Assembly (NCBI RefSeq): GCF_000063445.1
Contig: NC_009464.1
Span: forward strand, 372,001 to 436,000
Length of the DNA stretch: 64,000 nt
Direction of reading: 5' to 3'
Source: Methanocella arvoryzae MRE50
Lineage (GTDB): Archaea > Halobacteriota > Methanocellia > Methanocellales > Methanocellaceae
The notes beneath the pieces were generated by a model. That model did no database searches. It had not been told where the DNA came from and saw nothing but the letters and a program-made list of their open reading frames with translations. The first letter of the stretch is position 1. Each line of letters starts with the position of its first letter. The translations under genes were made by a program, and so were the position numbers. Shown here piece after piece: positions 15,984-22,422 of this stretch.

Positions 15984-17296
15984 GGCTCTTCTCCGATTGT
16001 CGGGTGAGGAACTGCTAGTTGTAATGGGTGATTTTAAGCCACCGCTTGCCCTTGTAATGTTGGCACAATATCATGGGTAAGCGGTGTAAATACTCGTTAG
16101 TATTCAAGAGCCAGTTTAATTTTAAGGGATTTAAGATTGCTGGTATCAGTCATGATGATGAACGGCTTCTTGTCGAGTTAGAGAGATCAGGGAGGCCTCT
16201 TTTGTGTCCTCGTTGTGGCAGGCGTGTTAAACGTGTTGAGGATGAGTATGTCCGAGTGGTCAGGGACCTGGATTTGGGGTGTCTGCGTTGTTATGTGCAG
16301 TTCCCTCAATACAAGATCTTTTGCCGGTGTGGCCACAGGGGTCATGAGAAACTGGAGTTTGTAAGGGAGTACTCGAGATGCACGAAGAGACTGGAAAAGC
16401 ATGTCTCGGTTCTCTGTAAGCATATGAGCATTAAAGAAGCCGCCCAGGTCGTAGGGTTAGACTGGAAGACTGTGAAGAGTATTGATAAGAATACGATGAG
16501 AGAATCCCTTGTCCCGTTAGATTCCAGTAATCCCCGGGTGATCGGCGTGGATGAGATCGCTTATGAGAAAGGCCATAAATACCTCACAGTAGTCCGGGAT
16601 GTTGAAAAGGGCTGTGTTCTCTGGACGGGCATTGGGAGAAAAGAGGTGACACTCGACCTGTTCTTCGCCATTCTAGGATACGAGAAAAGCATGAACGTTA
16701 AAGCGGTGGTCATGGATATGTGGGATCCATATATTGCCAGCGTCCGTAAAAACACGAGGGCGGAGATCGTGTTCGATAAGTTCCATATCGCTAAGAAAGC
16801 AGGGGAATGCATAGACAGTATCCGTAGACGGGAATTCAGGGGTGCAGGCAAAGCTGAACGAAAACACTGGAAGGATAAGCGTTTTCTTATCCTTAGCAGG
16901 GAGAAGAATCTCTCCAGTGATAAGAGGGAGACTCTTCAGGAACTATTGGAGTTGAACCAACCCTTGTACAAGGCATACTTGTTGAAAGAACAACTCCTGG
17001 ATATCCTGGACGCCCGCCACCAGAACCATGCAATGCTCCGGTTGCAGACATGGAAAGAGAACGTGGAGAGTAGCGGATTGGAGGAGTTCCAAGCTCTGGT
17101 AAGGACATTGGATCGTTACATGTACGGTGTGACCGCCCTCTTCAAACATCATATCACTAATGCCGGTAGCGAAGGTTTCAACACCAAGATCAATATCATC
17201 AAAAGAAGAAGTTACGGCCTCCAGGACCTGGAGTATTTTATGCTTAAAATATTAACAGTCTGCCGGAAACCCTCATCCTAAAAATGGAGAAGAGCC
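15984..17296 (+). mobile_element. ISL3-family insertion sequence (1313 bp)
   Basis: The left end GGCTCTTCTCC (15984-15994) and the right end, whose complement also reads GGCTCTTCTCC (17286-17296), form perfect 11-bp terminal inverted repeats, with further similarity (GTGAGG / ATGAGG). The flanking 8-bp target duplication is ACATTTAT at 15976-15983 and 17297-17304. Eight-base duplications are standard for ISL3. The intact transposase, exact ends and exact duplication point to a recent, probably still active insertion. Confidence 0.93.
16073..17281 (+). CDS. ISL3-family transposase
   Basis: 402 residues. An N-terminal zinc-binding region has CPRCGRRVKR and a further CRCGHRG. The helix-turn-helix is CKHMSIKEAAQVVGLDWKTVK, and the DDE nuclease domain starts at VIGVDEIAYEKGHKYLTVV and continues with VVMDMWDPYIASV and the C-terminal NAGSEGFNTKINIIKRRSYG, the conserved ISL3 glutamate block. 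Length is normal for the family. The gene fills the IS, with its stop 15 bases from the right end. Complete and uninterrupted, so likely functional. Confidence 0.93.
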   Translation: MGKRCKYSLVFKSQFNFKGFKIAGISHDDERLLVELERSGRPLLCPRCGRRVKRVEDEYVRVVRDLDLGCLRCYVQFPQYKIFCRCGHRGHEKLEFVREYSRCTKRLEKHVSVLCKHMSIKEAAQVVGLDWKTVKSIDKNTMRESLVPLDSSNPRVIGVDEIAYEKGHKYLTVVRDVEKGCVLWTGIGRKEVTLDLFFAILGYEKSMNVKAVVMDMWDPYIASVRKNTRAEIVFDKFHIAKKAGECIDSIRRREFRGAGKAERKHWKDKRFLILSREKNLSSDKRETLQELLELNQPLYKAYLLKEQLLDILDARHQNHAMLRLQTWKENVESSGLEEFQALVRTLDRYMYGVTALFKHHITNAGSEGFNTKINIIKRRSYGLQDLEYFMLKILTVCRKPSS

Positions 17297-17576
17297 ACAT
17301 TTATAATCCTTTCGGCAGCTAAGCCATCGCCACCGGGGGAATTGATACATAATGCAAATCCCTTCGACAAATCCATTTTTTGTAATACTCCCTCAATTAT
17401 ATCGACATCAGCTGAATCAATCATCACTGGGTAGCGGAAACTAGTAAAATACGATACTACCGGAACACCTAACTGTTTCTCAAGACGAGTAAATAGGTGC
17501 TTCCTAGTTACATGACCTTGGTTTTGTTCATTCATAACCGTATTAAAAATAGTTTGGTCCTTACCATTAGCCAAAC

Positions 17577-17768
17577 TCAACACCATTTGGATGTAAATAG
17601 CTTATTCAATAAATAATTAACCTTTAATCGATTATTGAGCATTATATATAAGCATACTTCGAACTCATAGATATATAGTGTTTTAAAAAATTCATCGGTA
17701 TTATAGTTATTCTCTTTTGAAGATAATCGGCTATCATCGCTCATTTTTAATTGTTTATATTTGTTCAA
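17577..17768 (-). CDS. Possible short gene before the protease gene
   Basis: Up to 63 residues from TTG 17768, or 55 from ATG 17744. Its stop overlaps the protease ATG region (17584-17586). The sequence is AT-rich and Lys/Asn/Leu-rich with no recognised domain. It could be a remnant of a longer gene, since it sits where element B has its rep gene relative to the hairpin block. Weak support. Confidence 0.25.
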   Translation of the reverse strand: MNKYKQLKMSDDSRLSSKENNYNTDEFFKTLYIYEFEVCLYIMLNNRLKVNYLLNKLFTSKWC

Positions 17769-17775
17769 GTAAAGG

Positions 17776-17850
17776 GGCGACTCACTTCGCTCGTCGCCTT
17801 ACGGGCCGCCTTCGACGGCCTTCGTAAGTGCGCTTAGTGAACGTATATCA
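17776..17850. other. GC-rich hairpin block in element A (origin-like)
   Basis: GGCGAC (17777-17782) pairs with GTCGCC a few bases on, followed by a second hairpin GGCCG / CGGCC and a partial outer pairing of CTTACG with CGTAAG. These are GC-rich islands in AT-rich DNA, just upstream of minus-strand genes, the same setting as the larger block at 21855-22085 before rep. The rest of 17851-18113 has another GAGGGG / CCCCTC hairpin near 17927-17942 and no gene that I can support. Confidence 0.4.
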
Positions 17851-18113
17851 AAGGATCAATTTAACAGCTCAATTGGCCCATGGTTAGCGACTAGGCACAT
17901 CCTGACTCTAACCTCCTGAGAGGGGAACAAACCTCTCCCCTCCGCACGACGATGGTTGGGACTTGTCTTAGTTTACCCCATATCTCTCAGCCCGGGCTAT
18001 GATAACCCACGCATAAAAAATGAAAAAGTAATAGCCATCAAATGTGTTTGTTAGAATTTATTTCAGAGCAGAGCTGTTAGATTATGTGAAAACTCTAAAA
18101 ATATGTAATAAGT

Positions 18114-18130
18114 AGCCCCGTTCGGATGTT
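18114..18130 (+). repeat. Middle copy of the tRNA-Gln 3'-end sequence (att-like repeat 2)
   Basis: AGCCCCGTTCGGAT at 18114-18127 followed by GTT, identical over 17 bases to the copy at 15002 and over 14 bases to the tRNA end at 25667. It divides the island into two elements. A GGGGAG / CTCCCC hairpin follows at 18141-18153. Confidence 0.75.
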
Positions 18131-18221
18131 GGCGCTCATGGGGGAGACTCCCCGCCTCATTATGTTTATCGATAGACGATTAACTACTTAACGTTTTTGC
18201 ATAATTGATAAAAACGGGTCT

Positions 18222-18275
18222 CAGCATGAGGCTAAAGCGGTCCGAAGCTATCAAAACTTCGGGCTGATATTTTAA
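18222..18275. terminator. Repeat-hairpin 1 (same family as 19830-19885)
   Basis: A hairpin with arms CCGAAG and CTTCGG around CTATCAAAA, followed by a T-rich run. The segment TCAGCATGAGGCTAA at its left and AGCTATCAAAACTTCGGGC are nearly identical to the copy at 19830-19885. It precedes the gene at 18451 by about 180 bases. Confidence 0.45.
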
Positions 18276-18450
18276 TTTTCATTTGTCTTCACTATCGCCA
18301 TCTGTAGATTCAATTTTGTCATACACATTTACAGAAACAGGGCATGAGACTAAATTGATTTTTAATTAACTAATTTTACGTTTATAACTACATTACCTTT
18401 ATTAGACATTATAACTAATTTGTGTAAAATATTATTTATAGGTGTTATTA

Positions 18451-19809
18451 ATGATGATTGGTAAGTTTTGGAGATGTAATAGTTGTGGGGCAATCATAAA
18501 AACTAAAATTGGGGTTGGGTATCAAAAAGAAACGAATTATAAATTTGAATGTGAAAGATGTCATCAAGAGATTACATTACGATTTATTATAAAAGAATAT
18601 ACAGATAAATTGGGCAGAACTAACTATAAGGATATATGGATACCTGATGGAATCTCAAAATCGAAAAGTAATAAATTTGACTTTTGCTTTACCAGTCACC
18701 CAGATTTCCCAACGAGGACATCGGATGTATATAGCTTTCCTTTTATTGATGCACTCAATAATAGAGACGAAACTGATATTCTCCAAAGACAATTGAGACA
18801 AGTTTTCTGGCACGAATTGTCAATGAAAAAAGCCAAAAATTTAAAAATGATTTATCGGAATTATTCATTAGGGGACTTTGAAAATTTTAAAAAGGGTATT
18901 ATTGCTTTTCAAAAAGGCTCAACAGAATTTGATAGTAAGATATTATCTGCACTCCTACCAGGAGAACTACCATTAAATAACAATATGGATAAATTAAGTG
19001 CACTATCAAGAGTTCTAGATGCTTGTTTTTTTCCTATAGTGGTGTCGAAAAATCATTTTGAGCTATATCATTACTTTGAATCTTATATCGCAGATTTGAA
19101 TCAAACAGAATATCAAAATTACAACGAATTTGTTGATTTTTTAGTTAATAATAATTACCTTACTGATATTCAAAATAAGTGCTTTGAATACATATTTAAC
19201 TTCTTAGATCTCTCAGAGGATTTTTCACCAGTAATCTTTGAATGGGACCCAGAAAATCCTGATGCCACATTCCCAAGCGATGCTAATATTAATAACAACA
19301 TAAGCTTTGATAAAATTAAATCGTTTTCTGTTGATGGATTTGAATTACTAAGTAAATCACTCGTTATTATAATAGGACTAATAAATATAAAGCATCGGCA
19401 TAATTACGACTCAATTAACTATGACCCTAGAGAACGAAATAAAAAACCTTTTAAAGGTGGTTTGATTGAATTTAATGCAATAGCCAACGCGCCCAAATTT
19501 AAGTTGTTATCTGAAGAGAATAAATTTGATAAATGGATAAATCCAGTAATAGATTCAAAACTCCGTAATGATATAGGTCATTTTGGATATACGATTGATT
19601 CAAACAAGGGCTATATTACTTATTACACAAATAAAGAAAAAACAAAATCAAATACTATTACTTATGGCGAATATTTATTCAGATGCATACGATTATTAGT
19701 TAGAGTGTATCAAGTGAATATCTTGGTAAAAATGATAATGTATCAACATCTCATCAAAAACACGATGGATGAAGATGCTACTCAAGTATCGGCAGATATA
19801 AAAATTTAA
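18451..19809 (+). CDS. Zinc-ribbon protein with a C-terminal HEPN-like RNxxxH motif
   Basis: 452 residues from ATG 18451 (GGTG lies 6 bases upstream; GTG 18442 is an alternative). The N-terminus has a zinc ribbon (CNSCG, then CERCHQ). The middle is mostly helical with no recognised domain. Near residue 371 is LRNDIGHFGY, an R-N-x3-H arrangement followed by a long helix, which fits the active-site motif of HEPN RNases found in abortive-infection and toxin proteins. Low GC and its place on an integrated element favour an anti-phage or addiction role, but this is inference from one motif and context. Confidence 0.55.
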   Translation: MMIGKFWRCNSCGAIIKTKIGVGYQKETNYKFECERCHQEITLRFIIKEYTDKLGRTNYKDIWIPDGISKSKSNKFDFCFTSHPDFPTRTSDVYSFPFIDALNNRDETDILQRQLRQVFWHELSMKKAKNLKMIYRNYSLGDFENFKKGIIAFQKGSTEFDSKILSALLPGELPLNNNMDKLSALSRVLDACFFPIVVSKNHFELYHYFESYIADLNQTEYQNYNEFVDFLVNNNYLTDIQNKCFEYIFNFLDLSEDFSPVIFEWDPENPDATFPSDANINNNISFDKIKSFSVDGFELLSKSLVIIIGLINIKHRHNYDSINYDPRERNKKPFKGGLIEFNAIANAPKFKLLSEENKFDKWINPVIDSKLRNDIGHFGYTIDSNKGYITYYTNKEKTKSNTITYGEYLFRCIRLLVRVYQVNILVKMIMYQHLIKNTMDEDATQVSADIKI

Positions 19810-19829
19810 TATTACTTTTGTGCTCATTC

Positions 19830-19885
19830 TCAGTATGAAGCTAAGTCAGTCTGAAGCTATCAAAACTTCGGGCCGACTTAGATTT
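19830..19885. terminator. Repeat-hairpin 2, bidirectional terminator between convergent genes
   Basis: The arms AAGTCAGTCTGAAG and CTTCGGGCCGACTT (imperfect) flank CTATCAAAA and are followed by GATTTTTG. It sits between the plus-strand stop at 19809 and the minus-strand stop at 19895. A diverged copy lies at 18222-18275. Confidence 0.6.
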
Positions 19886-19894
19886 TTGTATCGG

Positions 19895-20977
19895 CTAATA
19901 TTGCGACCTTTCCTTTGCTAACGCAAACATGAATAAGGCAACACCAGCGATTATTACGATAGTAAGGACAAATACAACCACCGTTACGATAAAATTAATT
20001 ACTGCCATAATACTATTGAAAATAAATGTCGATAGGCCATTTGTTACTACGATACTGATGCTATTTAGGGTATTATCTGGTAACAAGAAGATGAATCCTA
20101 TACAGCATAATACCGCAATTAATAATGAAGCCTTTTTTAGATTATCAACGTTCCATGACCTAAAAAAGTAAATAAATTTTTCAACATTCGTAAGAGTTTT
20201 GACTGACCCATCCAATTGGTTTGAGATTATTCCATCGTTTATTTCTTCAGCCCTCGTTTGTAGCAATTTCTTAAGAATGAATATCAATATGTATCCTATA
20301 AACAGGGAGCAAACTATTAGTATACTTCCTTTTATAAACGTAATTATTATCCATAGTACAATATTTGTTAGAGATAATGCGGTAGAATTTGGATTAATAA
20401 AGTTAATCACCATGGGGGTAATCCAATTTGATACAAGCCCCCCAAATGCTAGATAAAATATACCCAATAGTAATCCGATTATTACTATCCCACCTAAAGC
20501 GGTTCCAGCGAACCCCATACCACCATATCCGCTACTATGTGAGTAGCTACCTGACGAAGATTTTCTAGAACTAACACTAGATGAAGAAGGCGAAGAAGTT
20601 ACCCTGGGATAGCCATAGGAACTCATTGACGTTTTCGTATCAGATGTGACAATTCTCCTGTCTGCCAAAATTTTTTCCAATAGGCCTTTGAGGTACTCTG
20701 GGCGTTTATAGGTAATATCGGATAGCTGTATCTTAGGGATTTTATTACTACCAGCTAATTTATGACAATTCGCACAAAGAACTATCAAGTTACTGGGAGA
20801 ATTATAGTCATATCGCCCATCAGCATCTCTTACCGGTTCAATATGATGTACTTCTAAAACTTCTATGTCGCAGATTGAACCGCATTTCTCACATTTATGG
20901 CCCACTGCCTCTTTTATCTTCCTAACCATCGACTGTGTTAATGCACTTCTTGTACCATACGAAAAATCATCATCCAT
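19895..20977 (-). CDS. HNH endonuclease fused to a multi-pass membrane domain
   Basis: 360 residues. Residues 25-90 form an HNH nuclease: KCEKCGS, then LEVHHIEPV, NLIVLCANCHKL, with both zinc cysteine pairs and the HH/N/H catalytic set present. A Ser/Gly/Tyr-rich linker (about 118-155) follows, then five or six transmembrane helices (from about residue 157 to 355). The nuclease should face the cytoplasm, tethered to the membrane. The gene overlaps the 3' end of rep by 40 bases, so it is co-expressed with it. Membrane-bound HNH proteins are not standard homing or restriction enzymes; effector, entry-exclusion or DNA-transfer roles are possible. Confidence 0.75.
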   Translation of the reverse strand: MDDDFSYGTRSALTQSMVRKIKEAVGHKCEKCGSICDIEVLEVHHIEPVRDADGRYDYNSPSNLIVLCANCHKLAGSNKIPKIQLSDITYKRPEYLKGLLEKILADRRIVTSDTKTSMSSYGYPRVTSSPSSSSVSSRKSSSGSYSHSSGYGGMGFAGTALGGIVIIGLLLGIFYLAFGGLVSNWITPMVINFINPNSTALSLTNIVLWIIITFIKGSILIVCSLFIGYILIFILKKLLQTRAEEINDGIISNQLDGSVKTLTNVEKFIYFFRSWNVDNLKKASLLIAVLCCIGFIFLLPDNTLNSISIVVTNGLSTFIFNSIMAVINFIVTVVVFVLTIVIIAGVALFMFALAKERSQY

Positions 20978-21846
20978 CTGTTAACCCAGCAATCTATCAG
21001 ATATAATAGGATTAGTGATATTAAGCTTACTACATATGAGCATAGATATATGAATAAAAAAATAGGTAAATCATCATAGCCTAGTTCTGCTCTTGCTAAG
21101 CGGATTTTATGTTTTGCTATGATGCTACAAGTGGCAAAATTGATAAAGTCGATATAAGCTGGACCATATGCGATTTGATTTTTGTTGTAATAATCAAGCC
21201 AATATCTCGAATTCTGGTTAAAATGTGGGTCTATTTCGACTTCAATTTCGCCTTTGGCTTTTCCTTCCCAATCCTTTTGTTTAGGTCTTTTTCCCCCACT
21301 GAAACCAAAGCGTCTTTCGTTCCTTTTAAAGTTGTCACCTCCACTTAGCTGTTTTGTCATATATTTCATCATGTAAGCAGCCGCATTTCGCATCTCGCAA
21401 GCATCCTCGATATGTACGATGTGGCTTTGGCCTCCAGTAGCTTTAATCCATAGCTCTTTGATTCTGGATTGTGGTATGTACATGTTTATAGCTACATGCA
21501 GGTGTCTTACTCCTCGCTTGGTAAATTCTTTCACCCAGAACGCCTTTAGTCCATTATGGTCTTTTTTAAGATTATCCATTAGCCGCCGGTAGTGCTTCAT
21601 GATGTCTTTTTTATTTGTGGCAGTGGATCTCTCTGTTAGAGTTAGGAAGCGGACATGTTCACCCCGGAAGAATATGTTGACATCATCCAGTAGCTTGTTC
21701 ACCTGGACTTTTGAGCATACGGGGCAGTCCCACTTTTTGCAGGGTATGTGGAATCGTTCTCCATCGGTATTGCTTTGACCGTATCCGATGGGTTTGACAC
21801 AGTTTGTCATTTGTTGGTTCTTCCTTTCCTTTTCTAAGTTGTTCAT
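20938..21846 (-). CDS. HUH-type rolling-circle replication initiator (Rep)
   Basis: 302 residues from ATG 21846. Motif I is FLTLTE, motif II is the metal-binding HLHVAINM (H-x-H), and motif III YMMKYMTK carries a single catalytic tyrosine region. An N-terminal zinc site is likely in CKKWDCPVCSK. These identify a Rep that nicks a plasmid origin and starts rolling-circle replication. The C-terminus (about 255-290) is a hydrophobic stretch, LPIFLFIYLCSYVVSLISL, suggesting membrane attachment. The structured block 21855-22085 just upstream is the expected origin. The 3' end overlaps the HNH-membrane gene. Confidence 0.82.
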   Translation of the reverse strand: MNNLEKERKNQQMTNCVKPIGYGQSNTDGERFHIPCKKWDCPVCSKVQVNKLLDDVNIFFRGEHVRFLTLTERSTATNKKDIMKHYRRLMDNLKKDHNGLKAFWVKEFTKRGVRHLHVAINMYIPQSRIKELWIKATGGQSHIVHIEDACEMRNAAAYMMKYMTKQLSGGDNFKRNERRFGFSGGKRPKQKDWEGKAKGEIEVEIDPHFNQNSRYWLDYYNKNQIAYGPAYIDFINFATCSIIAKHKIRLARAELGYDDLPIFLFIYLCSYVVSLISLILLYLIDCWVNRWMMIFRMVQEVH

Positions 21847-21854
21847 ATACGGTC

Positions 21855-22085
21855 AAGTGAAGAGCCGGGCTTCGCCCGGCGGGGTGTCCATAGGACACCC
21901 CTTATTCCGCCTGCGGCGGGGTGGGGTACTGAACCGAAGTATTAAGGCGGGGTATGCGTCGGCTTTGCCGATGACACACTGCGGCGCGACGGCCTCACCA
22001 AAGGTTCAGCCATCGCGCCTTGGTGTCACCCCTTCGGGGCGCTATACCCCACTCTTAAAACTTCGGTTGTACCCCACAATGATGA
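21855..22085. other. Highly palindromic GC-rich block upstream of rep, candidate double-strand origin
   Basis: Several hairpins in series: GCCGGGC / GCCCGGC at about 21863-21879; GGGGTGTCC / GGACACCCC around ATA at about 21881-21901; CCGCC / GGCGG near 21908; then a large outer pairing of ACCGAAGT...CGGGGTAT (21932-21955) with ATACCCC...ACTTCGGT (22043-22066), enclosing smaller stems including TCGGC / GCCGA and GGCGCGA / TCGCGCC. The density of stems in AT-rich DNA right before an HUH rep gene fits a rolling-circle origin. The nick site cannot be fixed by eye. Confidence 0.6.
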
Positions 22086-22252
22086 CACCTGCGATGCTCT
22101 GGATTCCTACCAAATATGGGTAGGGGAAGACACCGCAAGCTAACTCATGCATACAAACTCCACTTGGACTGTTCAACTTCGGCCAGCGATGGGGCGATGA
22201 ACTCCCCATCTCTGACCTACGTTTGTTAGATAACTCCTATGGGCAGATTCTG

Positions 22253-22399
22253 CTAGTCGATAAGTTCCCAGAAACCTTCTTTAATTGCAATATCGGCCAC
22301 TTTACGTAGAAAAGGTTCAAGCTGCTCGTAAACAGCCCTACGTACTCTATACACTTCAAAGTTAGATTCATTAACGTTTTCAGCGATTATATCAATCAC
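22253..22399 (-). CDS. Small 48-residue helical protein
   Basis: Open from GTG 22399 to TAG at 22253-22255, with AGGGG about 7 bases before the GTG. The protein (VIDIIAENVNESNFEVYR at the start, KVADIAIKEGFWELID at the end) is one or two amphipathic helices with many acidic residues. It lies between the origin block and the IS1634-type insertion, whose left end is only 24 bases upstream, so the insertion may have cut off its promoter or an N-terminal part. A GATGGGG / CCCCATC hairpin follows at 22188-22210. Confidence 0.4.
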   Translation of the reverse strand: MIDIIAENVNESNFEVYRVRRAVYEQLEPFLRKVADIAIKEGFWELID

Positions 22400-22422
22400 C
22401 GGTTGCCCCTACTGAGCATAAA

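Larger units (their letters stand above)
15360..17586 (-). pseudogene. SDH_sah (ClpP-fold) serine protease gene interrupted by an ISL3 element
   Basis: The N-terminal part is at 17586-17297 (YFTSFRYPVMID, SKGFALCINSPGGDGLAAE) and the C-terminal part at 15983-15360 (VPNKAKSAATMICFGAS, MSPTSELGPVDPQI, HGRPINCEEAK). Removing the insertion sequence and one 8-bp target copy rejoins them in phase as ERIINV-CRSYSG. The joined protein is about 290 residues with SPGGDG and the presumed nucleophile serine in AKSAAT, matching the serine dehydrogenase proteinase family, which resembles SppA/ClpP and is often on mobile islands. As it stands, each half is truncated, so the gene is inactive unless the IS leaves precisely. 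Confidence 0.85.
15002..18113. mobile_element. Integrated element A (distal, no integrase or Rep)
   Basis: About 3.1 kb between two direct copies of the tRNA-Gln 3' end (15002 and 18114). The sequence is AT-rich compared with the flanks. It contains a small gene, a protease gene broken by an ISL3 insertion sequence, a possible short gene and a GC-rich hairpin block (17776-17850) similar in placement to the origin-like block of element B. The sequences following both att copies resemble each other (for example TACTTAA about 55-70 bases on), so A and B look related. With no replication or integration gene, A looks like a decayed copy or a satellite. Confidence 0.6.

Noticed and set aside
17776-22085. 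The hairpin series considered as a CRISPR array
   Set aside because: There is no regularly spaced direct repeat with unique spacers; the stems differ from each other.
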